Source of the DNA: Nitratireductor sp. B36
Lineage (GTDB): Bacteria; Pseudomonadota; Alphaproteobacteria; Rhizobiales; Rhizobiaceae
Direction of reading: 5' to 3'
Length of the DNA: 64,000 nt
NCBI RefSeq assembly: GCF_020833685.1
Contig: NZ_JACKZY010000001.1
Location: 1,190,578 to 1,254,577 of the forward strand
Positions 1 through 9,137 of this stretch are shown piece after piece; position 1 is the first letter of the stretch, and every line of letters begins with the position of its first letter. The notes below the pieces were generated by a model. That model ran no database searches. It was not told the origin of the DNA and worked only from the letters and a program-made list of their open reading frames with translations. Made by a program: the position numbers and the translations under genes.

Positions 1-70
1 AGGGGTGAGAGGCTCCAGACATTTTCTGCCAAAGCCCGGTGATGGAGATCCATGCGGATGGCAAAGCTAC

Positions 71-94
71 AAAAAAGGCCCGCTTACGCGAGCC
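71..94 (-). terminator. Rho-independent terminator after yidC
   Basis: Read on the minus strand, a 7-bp stem (GGCTCGC/GCGGGCC, one G-T pair) with a 4-nt loop is followed by six T residues. It lies 17 nt past the yidC stop codon and should end the rpmH-rnpA-yidC transcript. Confidence 0.8.
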
Positions 95-110
95 TTTTCG
101 ATTTTTTCGG

Positions 111-1928
111 CTATTCGGCCGGTTTCGGCTTTTTCTTGAACAGACCAGCCAGATTGTCCCAAAGCTCAATCTTGGCGCCCTGGCGTTTCATGATGACGCC
201 CTGCTGGACGATGGACAGGAAGTTGTTCCATGCCCAGTAGATCACCAGGCCTGCCGGGAAGGTGGCCAGCATGAAGGTGAAGATCACCGGCATCCAGTTG
301 AAGATCATCGCCTGTGTCGGATCGGGCGGTGTCGGGTTCATGCGCATCTGCAGGAACATGGTGATGCCCATGATCAACGGCCAGACGCCAATCATAAGGA
401 AGGTTGGCACGTCATAAGGCAGGAGACCGAACAGGTTGAAGACCGAGGTCGGATCGGGCGCCGAAAGGTCCTGAATCCAGCCGAAGAACGGCGCGTGGCG
501 CATCTCGATGGTGACGTAGAGCACCTTGTAGAGCGCGAAGAAGACCGGGATCTGAATCAGGATCGGCCAGCAGCCGGCGATCGGATTGATCTTCTCTTTC
601 TTGTAGAGCTCCATCATCGCCTGCTGCTGCTTCATCTTGTCATCCGCATATTTCTCGCGGATTTCCATCATGGCAGGCTGGACCTTCTTCATGTTCGCCA
701 TGGACTTGTAGGACTTGTTGGCGAGCGGGAAGAAGATGAGCTTCACAACGACCGTGGTTGCAAGGATGGCCACGCCGAAATTGCCGAGCAGCTTGAACAG
801 CCAGTCGATGAGATAGAACATCGGCTTGGTGATGAAATAGAACCAACCCCAGTCGATCAGAAGCTCGAACTTACGGATGCCGCGGTCTTCTTCATAAGCA
901 TCGACGACATTGACCTCCTTGGCACCGGCGAAGACCATGAGCTCGCTAGTGGCGGAAGCGCCATCGGCGACCGTGATTTCGTCGGTCAGATAGTCGGCCT
1001 GGTAGCGCGGCTTGCCGTCGCCCGAATAGGTGTAGCGCGGCTGGAATTCGCGGCCGTTCTGCGGGACCATGGTCACCGCCCAGTATTTGTCGGTGATGCC
1101 CAGCCAGCCGTCAGAGGACATCGCCGGCGTAATGCGCTTTTCCTCTTCGACATCCGAATAATCGATTTCCTGCAGGCCTTCCTCGCCGGTGACGCCGATC
1201 AGGCCTTCGTGCAGGATGTAGATGCCGGAGGTCTTGGGCGTGCCGATGCGAGTGGTGCGGCCATAATTGCGCAGTGCGACAGGAGCACCAGAAGCGTTTT
1301 CCACCGTGTCGGACACCGTGAACATGTAGTTCTCGTCGACCGAGAAGGTGCGCTTGAAGGTCAGGCCCTTCTCATTGGTGAAGGAGAGCGTGACGGGGCT
1401 CGACGGGGTGAGCGTCTCGCCTTCGGCAAGCGTCCACTCGGTCGAAGGACCCGGCAGCGTTCCGGCGGCCTCCCCACCAACATAACCCGTCTCGACATAA
1501 TAGCCGTCAGGACCAGTTGAGGGGTTCAGAAGCTGAATGTTGGGTGAATCCTTCTCAACAGTCACCCGGTAGTCCTTGAGGAGCAGGTCATCGAGACGCG
1601 CGCCCGTCAGATTGATCGAACCGGAAATGCGCGGCGTCTCGATCTTCACACGTGCGCTGCCGGCAACGGCTGCGGCGCGGTCAAGCGGTGCAGCCGATGG
1701 GTTGGTCGAGCCGGGCACGGCACCCTCGCCACCAGAAGGCGCTGGTATATCGCTGATCTCACCGCTCGAAGACGCAGCAGCCGGGGCCGTTTCTGCCGCC
1801 TGCCGTTCTTCAATCTGGGCTGCCTGGCGCTGCTCTTCGATCCGGGGGTTCATGTAGAACACCTGCCAGAGCGTCAGGATCAACACGGACAGCGCGATCG
1901 TGATGAGAAAATTGCGATTGTTATCCAT
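111..1928 (-). CDS. yidC: Membrane protein insertase YidC
   Basis: Inserts membrane proteins into the inner membrane, alone or with SecYEG. The start is taken at [18 protein letters not shown], whose hydrophobic stretch is the first membrane segment; an upstream in-frame start would add 10 residues inside rnpA. Residues about 60-340 form the large periplasmic domain of Gram-negative YidC. The C-terminal half holds the conserved five-helix core, with the [19 protein letters not shown] segment, an amphipathic KK-rich loop and the final [10 protein letters not shown] motif. The 605-residue length is normal for alphaproteobacteria. The start overlaps the end of rnpA by 8 nt, so the two are probably translationally coupled. 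Confidence 0.97.
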   Translation of the reverse strand: MDNNRNFLITIALSVLILTLWQVFYMNPRIEEQRQAAQIEERQAAETAPAAASSSGEISDIPAPSGGEGAVPGSTNPSAAPLDRAAAVAGSARVKIETPRISGSINLTGARLDDLLLKDYRVTVEKDSPNIQLLNPSTGPDGYYVETGYVGGEAAGTLPGPSTEWTLAEGETLTPSSPVTLSFTNEKGLTFKRTFSVDENYMFTVSDTVENASGAPVALRNYGRTTRIGTPKTSGIYILHEGLIGVTGEEGLQEIDYSDVEEEKRITPAMSSDGWLGITDKYWAVTMVPQNGREFQPRYTYSGDGKPRYQADYLTDEITVADGASATSELMVFAGAKEVNVVDAYEEDRGIRKFELLIDWGWFYFITKPMFYLIDWLFKLLGNFGVAILATTVVVKLIFFPLANKSYKSMANMKKVQPAMMEIREKYADDKMKQQQAMMELYKKEKINPIAGCWPILIQIPVFFALYKVLYVTIEMRHAPFFGWIQDLSAPDPTSVFNLFGLLPYDVPTFLMIGVWPLIMGITMFLQMRMNPTPPDPTQAMIFNWMPVIFTFMLATFPAGLVIYWAWNNFLSIVQQGVIMKRQGAKIELWDNLAGLFKKKPKPAE

Positions 1929-2301
1929 CGATGTCCTTGCCCTTTCCACGCCCGGCATCGGCTTGTCCGATGCGACGGGAAAGCTCGTCTTTCAGGGAGG
2001 CGAACGGCGCGTCAAGCACAGAACGCCGCGCCACGATCACATAATCCTTGCCGGCGACCATGTCGTGAACCGTATGGAGGCGGCAGGCTTCCTTGAGCCG
2101 CCGGCGTACGCGGTTTCGAACCACCGCGTTGCCGACTTTCTTCGTGACTGTAATGCCCAGCCGTGGCGGGTCCTGGTCGCCGCGATCTAGCACTTCCAGC
2201 AGAAAAAGCCGCCCGCGTCGCTTTTCACCGCGACGGACGGCCAGAAACTCGGCGCGCTTTTTAAGGCGCGCCGGGGGTGGGACGGCTGGCCGGTCCGTCA
2301 T
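1921..2301 (-). CDS. rnpA: Ribonuclease P protein component
   Basis: Protein subunit of RNase P, which works with the catalytic RNA to mature tRNA 5' ends. The 126-residue product has the family signature [21 protein letters not shown] (about residues 54-74) in a basic protein. The gene lies 23 nt downstream of rpmH and overlaps yidC, the standard bacterial rpmH-rnpA-yidC order. The Asp/Arg/Lys-rich tail after about residue 112 is a variable extension. Confidence 0.96.
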   Translation of the reverse strand: MTDRPAVPPPARLKKRAEFLAVRRGEKRRGRLFLLEVLDRGDQDPPRLGITVTKKVGNAVVRNRVRRRLKEACRLHTVHDMVAGKDYVIVARRSVLDAPFASLKDELSRRIGQADAGRGKGKDIDG

Positions 2302-2324
2302 CTTTCCGGCCTCGCCTCCAAACC

Positions 2325-2459
2325 TTATGCGGACAGCCGCTTGCGACCGCGGTTGCGGCGGGCTGCGATCACGCGACGGCCGCCCTTGGTGGCCATGCGC
2401 GCACGGAAACCGTGCCGACGTTTACGGACGATCTTGGAAGGCTGATATGTACGCTTCAT
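2325..2459 (-). CDS. rpmH: 50S ribosomal protein L34
   Basis: A 44-residue, Arg/Lys-rich product beginning [19 protein letters not shown] and ending [10 protein letters not shown], which matches L34 over its whole length. It is part of the large ribosomal subunit. It is first in the rpmH-rnpA-yidC operon. The roughly 215 nt upstream (2460-2675) hold no other gene and should contain the operon promoter. Confidence 0.97.
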   Translation of the reverse strand: MKRTYQPSKIVRKRRHGFRARMATKGGRRVIAARRNRGRKRLSA

Positions 2460-2675
2460 TTGTTTTAATACCGCGGAGTGCGGCCCTTCTTAGTTCTGTT
2501 TCAATGAACAGGAGCTTTGCTTTCAGGGCTGGACCGAAGGCACGAATACGCGCCGCCGGACGCAAGGCCCAAGCGTGGCCGGGCTTATAGGAGCATGGAT
2601 GCGCAGAGTCAATCAAAACGGCGCGAATGCGCGGCCATCGCGGCAAGGGGTCTCACCCTGTCCGGAAAACAGGCA

Positions 2676-3302
2676 TCAGTCCTGTGGTATCTGCGCTGCC
2701 GCAAGCCGTTCGTCCGGATGCGCGCTCGCGGAAAGCCCGGCAGCAACACCTGCCCTGTCGGCGGCACTGCGATTCTGGCTCATCTTGCGCTTGCCCTCAA
2801 GGCTCGTGATGGCAAGACGCAGCCCGACGATCCCGCGCAATTGACCTTTGATGAACTTTTCAGGTGCATCCGAGACGGACCAGACTTCCGGGCGACCCGC
2901 CTCGTGCAGGGCCGTCAGGCGCTCAACCACGCTGCGCAGCCTCCCCTCATCCTCGAAAAACTCGATCGGCCCGCGTGCCTGAACCACGGTGTAGTTCCAG
3001 GTGGGCACGACCTTCCCATGCTCCTTCTTGGAGGCATACCAGGATGGGGTGACATAGGCGTCGGGGCCCATGAAAATCGCCAGCGCATCGCCCGCCGGCG
3101 TATCCTTCCACTGCTCGTTGGCGCGCGCCAGATGGCCATAGAGCGTGCCATAGGGGCCTTCGGTCTCATCAAGAAACAGGGGCAGAGGGCTTGCATGAAG
3201 TCCGTTCGCACCGGATGTCACCACATTGGCCAGCCGCGCTGCCCGCATCAGCTCATGAAGCGCGGGCAGTTCTTCCTCGCGAAAGGCGGGTGGACAATAC
3301 AT
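2676..3302 (-). CDS. PaiB-like FMN-binding negative transcriptional regulator
   Basis: The sequence from MYCPPAFREEELPALHELM through PSWYASKKEHGKVVPTWNY matches the PaiB/FMN-binding split-barrel family, named after a Bacillus repressor of degradative enzymes and sporulation. The start is set at MYCPPAF (208 residues); an upstream ATG adds 14 residues not typical of the family. The family signature W-Y-x-S-K-x-E-H-x-K-V-V-P-T-W-N-Y is intact. The regulatory role is inferred from the family only; many members may be flavin-binding oxidoreductases. It is a single gene convergent with nothing and separated from rpmH by its promoter region. Confidence 0.85.
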   Translation of the reverse strand: MYCPPAFREEELPALHELMRAARLANVVTSGANGLHASPLPLFLDETEGPYGTLYGHLARANEQWKDTPAGDALAIFMGPDAYVTPSWYASKKEHGKVVPTWNYTVVQARGPIEFFEDEGRLRSVVERLTALHEAGRPEVWSVSDAPEKFIKGQLRGIVGLRLAITSLEGKRKMSQNRSAADRAGVAAGLSASAHPDERLAAAQIPQD

Positions 3303-3407
3303 TCGGGTTCGTCTCCCTGAAAAACACCTGATCCTAGCGCGCACGAAGGAGTGGAAAAAGGCAGAGAACCGCCTTGCCCAACAAGAAAACCTCTGTGGCG
3401 CAAAGGC

Positions 3408-4307
3408 CTAGCGGTGCCGTTCCATGCCCTGCCGGAACTGCTCGAAGATGTTTTCCACGCCGCGCTCATAGTCATCACGTGTCTTGCGGCCGGTCTCGAA
3501 CATCTGGCCGAAGAGATCGTCATAAGGATTGCGGGAGCGGCCACTCGGGTTGGTTTCCGGCTCAGGTTGCGGCGCGGACCGCCTTTGCGGTTCCGGTTGT
3601 CCGGCGCCCTGGCCGCCACGCAGGAACTGGTCGAAAATCTCGCCCAGCGGATTGTTGCCCTGGCCACCAGAAGGGGTAGAACGCCCGGTGGAACCACCAC
3701 CACCGAACATGCCTTCCAGTATCTGGCCAAGCGGGTTGTCCGACGGGCTCATACCCGATGGCGCGCGCCCACGCGGTTGAGCACCTGACTGCTGCTGGCC
3801 CATCTGGCGCATCATCTGCTCCATGAGGTCGCCAAGCATGCCACCACCGCCGGCCTGCGCCTGACGCGGCTGCGCGCCCTGCATCTGGCCCGTGGACTGT
3901 TTGAACAGGCCACCCATGAGCATGGACGCAAGCACGGGAAGCATCTGCTTGAGCATATCCTGGCCGAGCCCGGTGGCCTGGGCGGCGTGGCTGGCCACGG
4001 CGCGGCTCACATCCTTGGAACCGAACAGATGGCCCAGAATGCCGTTTCCTTCGGCAACGCCCTGCGGCGAAAAGGCGTTGGCGGCATCCTCGAAATATTT
4101 TGCGTGCTGACCCGAGGCAAGCGCACCGAGAAAATTGCCGGCACCGTAAGGATCAGCGGCATTGCGCTTCAGCCCCTGGCTGAAGGCTGGCAAAAGCGCC
4201 TCCATGGCTTCCTGTGCCTGTTGATTTGAAATGCCGAACTGCCTGGCGATCTGATCGACGCCGTTCCCCTGACCGGCATTGTTGAGCATCTCGAACAGCG
4301 GAAGCAT
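3408..4307 (-). CDS. DUF937 domain protein
   Basis: Unknown function. Residues 1-130 match DUF937: a helical region with FGISNQQAQEAMEALLPAFSQGL and a Gly/Met-rich LKQMLPVLASMLMGG segment. Residues 130-255 are low complexity, rich in Gln, Gly, Pro and Met, and look disordered. A conserved-looking C-terminal block NPYDDLFGQMFETGRKTRDDYERGVENIFEQF follows, and its repeated NPLGQILE/NPLGEIFDQF pieces suggest short linear motifs. A strong ribosome site (AAGGAGAA) precedes the ATG. Confidence 0.85.
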   Translation of the reverse strand: MLPLFEMLNNAGQGNGVDQIARQFGISNQQAQEAMEALLPAFSQGLKRNAADPYGAGNFLGALASGQHAKYFEDAANAFSPQGVAEGNGILGHLFGSKDVSRAVASHAAQATGLGQDMLKQMLPVLASMLMGGLFKQSTGQMQGAQPRQAQAGGGGMLGDLMEQMMRQMGQQQSGAQPRGRAPSGMSPSDNPLGQILEGMFGGGGSTGRSTPSGGQGNNPLGEIFDQFLRGGQGAGQPEPQRRSAPQPEPETNPSGRSRNPYDDLFGQMFETGRKTRDDYERGVENIFEQFRQGMERHR

Positions 4308-4410
4308 GGGCGTTCTCCTTCATTCAATCGTCGCCGAGCAAGTATCGGACCAATGTTTCAGAAAGATAACCCGACAAATCCGCTTTGTCTTCGCCGCCTT
4401 GAGAGGATGC

Positions 4411-5784
4411 CTAATAGGCCTGTTCGAGGAATACGGGCTCGATCGACCTGTCCCAGCGCGTGTTGAAGGCATTGGCCAGTTCTTCCGCGCTGGTGGTTCC
4501 GCGCGCGACGATCTCGTCGAGCGGACTCAGGAAGCTTGCCTCGTCATAGCCTTCAGGATTGAGACGCTTGCGGGCGGAAAGCCCCTTGCGCGAAATGGCC
4601 AGAACCTCGCGGGCGATCTCCCGCAAATCGTGATTGCGGAAGCGCGTGGCCAGCCCCTCTTTCGGCACCGCATTGCGCATGGCATTCACCTCCTCGAACG
4701 ACCAGTCGGCCGTGAGGTCGTGGGCGGCGTCGAGTGCTGCCTGATCATAGAGCAGCCCCACCCAGAAGGCGGGCAGCGCGCAGATGCGCCGCCATGGACC
4801 ACCATCAGCGCCGCGCATTTCAAGAAAACGCTTGAGGCGCACATCGGGAAAGAGCGTGGAAAGATGGTTCGACCAGTCGCCAATGGTCGGCAGGCCATCG
4901 GTCACCTCATCCTTCAGCCCGCCTTCCATGAACTGGCGGAAGGTGATGTGGGTGCAGTCATGATAGCGCCCGTCGCGGATGATGAAATACATCGGCACAT
5001 CGAGCGCCCATTCCACGTAATCGGCAAAGCCGAAGCGCTCGGAAAAGGCAAAGGGGAGCAGGCCAGAGCGTTGATTGTCCGTGTCGCGCCAGATTTCGCC
5101 GCGCCAGGACTGGTAACCGTTCAATCGTCCGCCTGTGAAAGGGGAATTGGCAAAGAGTGCTGTGGAAAGCGGCTGCAGGCGCTGCGCCACCTGCATCTTG
5201 CGGCGCATGTCCGCTTCGCTTTCGAAGTCAAGATTCACCTGGATCGTGCAGGTGCGGTACATCATGTCGAGCCCTTGCGTGCCGACCTTCGGCATGTAGG
5301 CGGTCATGATCTTGTAGCGCGATTTCGGCATTTGCGGCGTTTCGGCAAGCGTCCATTTCGGGCTGCCGCCAAGGCCCAGAAAGCGGATGCCGAGCGGCTC
5401 GGCAATCTCGCGCAGTTGTGCCAGATGGGCGTTGCCCTCACGGCAGGTCTGATGGAGCGTTTCCAGCGGTGCACCCGAGAGCTCAAACTGGCCACCCGGT
5501 TCCAGCGAGATGGCCCCCTGCCCGGTTGGTTCCACCAGGCCGATGATGTTGCCATCATCATTGATTGCATCCCAACCGAGGACGCGCTGCATGCCTTGAA
5601 GGACTGCCTTGATGCCGCGCTCGCCCTCATAGGGAACGGGCCGGTTGCCATCGACATAAAAGGGGAATTTTTCGTGCTCGGTGCCGATGCGCCATTTATC
5701 CTTCGGCTTGCAGCCTTTGGCGAGGTCGGCGACAAGCTCATCGACCCGTTCGATCGGACGATTGTCAGTTGTGTCACGGGCCAT
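4411..5784 (-). CDS. gshA: Glutamate-cysteine ligase (alphaproteobacterial/plant type)
   Basis: First step of glutathione synthesis: ATP-dependent joining of L-glutamate and L-cysteine in the cytosol. The 457-residue sequence has the hallmarks of the plant/alphaproteobacterial class: WRIGTEHEKF near residue 31, SLEPGGQFELSGAP, MYRTCTIQVNLDFESE and NSPFTGGRLNGYQSWR. This class is about 450 residues, so it is full length. Cysteines of the plant redox switch were not assessed. It lies about 200 nt downstream of rsmE on the same strand, an arrangement common in rhizobia. Confidence 0.95.
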   Translation of the reverse strand: MARDTTDNRPIERVDELVADLAKGCKPKDKWRIGTEHEKFPFYVDGNRPVPYEGERGIKAVLQGMQRVLGWDAINDDGNIIGLVEPTGQGAISLEPGGQFELSGAPLETLHQTCREGNAHLAQLREIAEPLGIRFLGLGGSPKWTLAETPQMPKSRYKIMTAYMPKVGTQGLDMMYRTCTIQVNLDFESEADMRRKMQVAQRLQPLSTALFANSPFTGGRLNGYQSWRGEIWRDTDNQRSGLLPFAFSERFGFADYVEWALDVPMYFIIRDGRYHDCTHITFRQFMEGGLKDEVTDGLPTIGDWSNHLSTLFPDVRLKRFLEMRGADGGPWRRICALPAFWVGLLYDQAALDAAHDLTADWSFEEVNAMRNAVPKEGLATRFRNHDLREIAREVLAISRKGLSARKRLNPEGYDEASFLSPLDEIVARGTTSAEELANAFNTRWDRSIEPVFLEQAY

Positions 5785-5844
5785 ATGTGTCCTCCTAGAG
5801 CGCCATGCGTGCGCCTGTACGCAAGAACGCCCTACATTCTTATA

Positions 5845-5860
5845 TTCGCATTTATGCGAA
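5845..5860. promoter_or_regulatory. Perfect 6-4-6 inverted repeat upstream of gshA
   Basis: TTCGCA-TTTA-TGCGAA lies in the 201-nt gap between rsmE and gshA, about 60 nt upstream of the gshA start. No run of T follows on either strand, so it does not look like a terminator. An operator or protein-binding palindrome for gshA is possible. Nothing else is visible in the gap. Confidence 0.35.
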
Positions 5861-5985
5861 CGTCACCTGATGCCACGTGACTGCCAAATGCCAGAGCAAA
5901 CCATCTAGAACTGATGGACATGCAAACAATTCGCTTCAAGTAAGAATTGCTGATTGGAGCGTCAACCAAACTTGATGTGAAAACA

Positions 5986-6723
5986 TCAATGCCAGTCCCC
6001 TACGCTCGCCTGAATGATGGCGAGAGCAGCCACGGCTGCCGTATCAGCCCGCAGGATGCGGGGCCCGAGCGGAATGGGAGTTACGAATGGTAAGGCACGC
6101 AGCTGCGCGCGTTCGGCCTCGGAAAACCCGCCTTCGGGACCGACCAGAAGCGCCAGTTTCTTTTCGCGCACAGCCGAAAGCGCCTGCATGGGATTGTTGG
6201 TCGCGGCATCCTCATCACAGAAGATCAGGCGACGATCCGGATCCCATTCCGCCAGAAGCCGGTCAAGCTTTACCGGCTCAAGCACCTCCGGCACGGCCAG
6301 AATGCCGCACTGTTCGGCTGCCTCCATCACATTGGCTTCGAGGCGCTGGGTTCCTGGTTTCGCGACCTGAGTGTGCTGGGTGATGACCGGTTGCAAGCGC
6401 CCAGCGCCCATTTCGACAGCCTTCTGCACAAGATAGTCGAGCCGCCCCTTCTTCAATGGGGCAAAGCAATAGAGAAGATCGGGATGGGGCGTCTGGGGAC
6501 GCGTCTGACTGGTCATACGCAGACGCACCGCCTTGCGGTTGGCCGCGATCACTTCGGCATGCCATTCGCCGTCGCGCCCGTTGAAAACGAGCACTTCGCC
6601 GCCGTCGCGCATACGCAGGACATTGGTCAGGTAGTGAGCCTGTTCCCGGCTGGTCTCTACCTCGGCACCGGCAGCGAGGGCGGCATCGATGAACAGCCGC
6701 TGCAGTTTGTAGTTCGCACGCAT
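5986..6723 (-). CDS. rsmE: 16S rRNA (uracil1498-N3)-methyltransferase
   Basis: Methylates N3 of U1498 in 16S rRNA using SAM. The product has a PUA-like N-terminal part ([13 protein letters not shown]...) and a C-terminal SPOUT knot with [13 protein letters not shown] and [11 protein letters not shown], the SAM-binding trefoil motifs of RsmE. The start at [11 protein letters not shown] gives 245 residues; the ATG seven codons upstream is less typical of the family. Confidence 0.94.
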   Translation of the reverse strand: MRANYKLQRLFIDAALAAGAEVETSREQAHYLTNVLRMRDGGEVLVFNGRDGEWHAEVIAANRKAVRLRMTSQTRPQTPHPDLLYCFAPLKKGRLDYLVQKAVEMGAGRLQPVITQHTQVAKPGTQRLEANVMEAAEQCGILAVPEVLEPVKLDRLLAEWDPDRRLIFCDEDAATNNPMQALSAVREKKLALLVGPEGGFSEAERAQLRALPFVTPIPLGPRILRADTAAVAALAIIQASVGDWH

Positions 6724-6754
6724 GGCGGTCTGATGGTGGATCAAGGTCGACGCG

Positions 6755-7399
6755 TCAAGAGCCGATGCTTGCGTGCCAGACCGGAGCGTAGCCCCCGATC
6801 AACGCCGAAACGGTCAAGGCTGGTGTCAGCAGCTGAACAACCGGCGGGATCTTTTCCGGTGAAAGGGCGCCGCCGTAGCCCTCAAAGTGCCACTCATAAA
6901 ACGCTCCGCCGCGCAGTGCATAAGCCCTCTCTCCACATGCGATCATTGAGCCGTCGGGCAGTTCCGGCAGTGCCTCTGCAGCGATGGGTTGTGCTTTGCC
7001 GGTGACTGCAAACCTTTGTCCGTGGAGAGCTGAGTCAATGTCGGGGGCCTTCATTCCCTGGTCCCTCGTGGCCTGACGCACGCAGGTCAGGAAATCACTG
7101 GCCGCCTCCCGTCGGCAGAAGAAGCAGGGGCGGTGCCCCGCAGCAAGGGCTGTCACCTCATCGAGAAAGAAGAGTTCCGTCCAACCGGCCCGGCCCTTGG
7201 GGCTGTTTCGCCCCATGACCTCACGCCGGCGCCCCCGGAATTCACAAACGCAGATAATCCAGGACCTGGTCGTCCAGCGGCGGCGCAGGAGCGTTTTTGT
7301 ATCGGGATCATGGATCACGCCGCGATTGCCGGTAAAAACACCGCGCGCCTGGGTTGCAAACAACTGACCGAATGGGGAGACGCGGTTTTGAAGCGCCAT
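6755..7399 (-). CDS. Conserved hypothetical protein with a CxxC motif
   Basis: I do not recognise a named family. The protein, about 214 residues from [11 protein letters not shown], has Arg/Trp-rich stretches near its N-terminus and a [10 protein letters not shown] segment with a possible metal-binding or redox Cys pair. An HFEGYGG stretch lies further on. There is no signal peptide or membrane segment. It reads towards rsmE (32 nt to the chosen rsmE start), so the two may be cotranscribed. The upstream in-frame ATG (7411) is an alternative start. Confidence 0.6.
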   Translation of the reverse strand: MALQNRVSPFGQLFATQARGVFTGNRGVIHDPDTKTLLRRRWTTRSWIICVCEFRGRRREVMGRNSPKGRAGWTELFFLDEVTALAAGHRPCFFCRREAASDFLTCVRQATRDQGMKAPDIDSALHGQRFAVTGKAQPIAAEALPELPDGSMIACGERAYALRGGAFYEWHFEGYGGALSPEKIPPVVQLLTPALTVSALIGGYAPVWHASIGS

Positions 7400-7544
7400 G
7401 GCCGTTCCCACCTTTTCCGGTGTTAATCATAAACAATGTGAGTATTGGCATATAAATTGTTTCAATCTTAAGCTGTTTGTGTTTATTGCAGCCTGCGCGG
7501 CACGGGGAGCCGCGCTTATTGACCTTCAAGGGACTTTTGGTCGA

Positions 7545-7685
7545 ATGACAATCGGGCGTGCAACTGTCGTGTTTCTCATCACTGTCTCAGCCTTCACGCT
7601 GATCGGTGCAAGGCTTCTTTCGGCCGGCGCTTCCGGTGATCACCACCCCGTGGACGGCTACGGCATTTCAGCCGCCGTCGAGTAG
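7545..7685 (+). CDS. Possible small single-pass membrane protein
   Basis: A 46-codon frame, MTIGRATVVFLITVSAFTLIGA..., encodes one hydrophobic segment (residues 4-21) and a short polar tail. AAGGGA lies about 12 nt upstream of the ATG, a little far for a ribosome site. It occupies the otherwise empty 316-nt gap 7400-7715 between two minus-strand genes. No homologue is recognised, and the frame could be fortuitous. Confidence 0.3.
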   Translation: MTIGRATVVFLITVSAFTLIGARLLSAGASGDHHPVDGYGISAAVE

Positions 7686-7715
7686 GTTCAGGCATTCATG
7701 CCATCAAGTCACCTG

Positions 7716-8459
7716 CTATCCACAGGCGACTTCGATCAATCTCTTTTCCCGCCCTTCCATCCTGAGCGCCGTCAACCGGCCGCTGTGCCATGCGCCGGTA
7801 TCAAGGTTGATGCGGTTCTTGCAGAGTTCCGGCGTACGTACTGGCGTGTGACCATGCACGATCAATTTGGGATGCAGCTCATCGAATGCGTGGAACTCCC
7901 TCCTGATCCAGACGAGATCGTCCGCCGATTGAGCCTCCAGGGCGATGCCCGGGCGAATGCCCGCGTGGCAGAAGAAGAAATCACCGAAAGAAACTGAATA
8001 AGGCAGCGTGGCCAGAAACGCCCGGTGGCGCTGCGGCACGGCACGGACCAAAGCGGCGTGGCCCGGCATCATTCTCTCGCGCGATGTCAGGTCAATCTCA
8101 ACACCATAGGACAGCGCCGTCTCGAAACCACCATTGCAGGCGAACAGGCCGAAAGGGTCGGGACTCGCCAGAAAATCGAGAAAGCCCAGATCGTGATTGC
8201 CAGCAAGAGCGATGACGCGCGGGTCGCGTTCGTGCAGCCCGGCGAGATATTCGATCACTCCGCGTGAATTCGCACCGCGATCAACATAGTCGCCCAGATA
8301 GATGATGCGCCAGTCAGCGGGGCGGTCATGAAGGATTTCCTCCATGAGCCGCGCATGCATTGCCGCCAGCAAGTCATGCCTGCCGTGAATGTCTCCGACC
8401 GCGTAGAGGCGCAGGCCATGGGGCGTCGAAGCCTCATCATATGAGACTCCGGCGGCCAT
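7716..8459 (-). CDS. Calcineurin-like metallophosphoesterase / Ser-Thr phosphatase
   Basis: The PPP-type dimetal motifs are in order: GDIHGRHD (about residues 22-29), GDYVDRGANS, GNHD and VHGHTPV. The 247-residue size fits small bacterial Ser/Thr phosphatases and diadenosine-tetraphosphatase-like enzymes; the substrate cannot be read from the sequence. Its start lies 3 nt after the lutC stop, so it is probably the last gene of the lactate-utilisation transcript, although no lactate role is known for the family. Confidence 0.88.
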   Translation of the reverse strand: MAAGVSYDEASTPHGLRLYAVGDIHGRHDLLAAMHARLMEEILHDRPADWRIIYLGDYVDRGANSRGVIEYLAGLHERDPRVIALAGNHDLGFLDFLASPDPFGLFACNGGFETALSYGVEIDLTSRERMMPGHAALVRAVPQRHRAFLATLPYSVSFGDFFFCHAGIRPGIALEAQSADDLVWIRREFHAFDELHPKLIVHGHTPVRTPELCKNRINLDTGAWHSGRLTALRMEGREKRLIEVACG

Positions 8460-8462
8460 TCT

Positions 8463-9137
8463 TCACCCGTCGACGACGATGAGGTGCAGAGCGCGCGGCC
8501 CATGTGCACCGAGCAGCATGGTCTGCTCGATGTCGCCGGAGCGCGATGGTCCGGTGATGAGGTTCAGCAGTCTTGGCATGTCACCTCTGCCATATTTGCG
8601 CCTGAGGCGGGAAATCACCGTTTCAAGATCACCGGCAATGTCCTTTGCGTCAATGACGATGATGTGGTGATCGGGCACGAAGTTGACGGTGGTCGGATTG
8701 TCCTTGCCCGAAGGCAGGGCGACCGTGCCCGTTTCCGCGACGGCGGCAAATGCATGGCTCACACCGACTTCGTCCGCGGGGTCAGCTCGTCCAAGCTTCA
8801 CCTCAAGCGATTTCTGGCTGGCCCAGTCCATGCGCTTGAGACGCCTGTCATCGCCCATGCGGACGGAAGGCGCCAGGTTCTTGGAGCGCAGATAGTGGGT
8901 CACGGCCTTCGGCACATCGTCTGACTTCTTCACGCGCTCCACCGTGGCCGTGACGGCCTCGGCCATGCGGCAGAAAAGAGCAACGCGCTCTTCGCCATCC
9001 ACCTGCCCGCGGGCCGGAATGAGCCCGCGCGGCGTCTTTGCAAGGCGCTTTTCGACGGCTTCGCGCCGTGCAGCGTCATCGGTGGAAACGGACGCCGCCG
9101 CCCGTAGCTTGCCAAGAATGGCCTCGCGCCCGCTCAT
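8463..9137 (-). CDS. lutC: Lactate utilization protein C (LUD domain)
   Basis: Component of the LutABC L-lactate oxidase complex. The frame is open far upstream, but the start is placed at MSGREAILGKLRAA, overlapping the lutB stop as ATGA, which gives 224 residues. The LUD (YkgG) domain includes VSHAFAAVAETGTVALPSGKDNPTTVNFVPDHHIIV and the C-terminal GPSRSGDIEQTMLLGAHGPR motif. It is third in the lutABC order. Confidence 0.92.
   Translation of the reverse strand: MSGREAILGKLRAAASVSTDDAARREAVEKRLAKTPRGLIPARGQVDGEERVALFCRMAEAVTATVERVKKSDDVPKAVTHYLRSKNLAPSVRMGDDRRLKRMDWASQKSLEVKLGRADPADEVGVSHAFAAVAETGTVALPSGKDNPTTVNFVPDHHIIVIDAKDIAGDLETVISRLRRKYGRGDMPRLLNLITGPSRSGDIEQTMLLGAHGPRALHLIVVDG

Noticed and set aside
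1..53. Minus-strand open frame starting ATG at 53 and running off the window edge
   Set aside because: Only 17 codons are visible, with no ribosome site and no recognisable motif.
39..1520. Long plus-strand frame of 493 codons
   Set aside because: It is antisense to yidC, His/Arg/Asp-rich and has no domain; a shadow of the yidC codon pattern.
4279..5880. 533-codon plus-strand frame
   Set aside because: Antisense to gshA, which is clearly real; no motif of its own.
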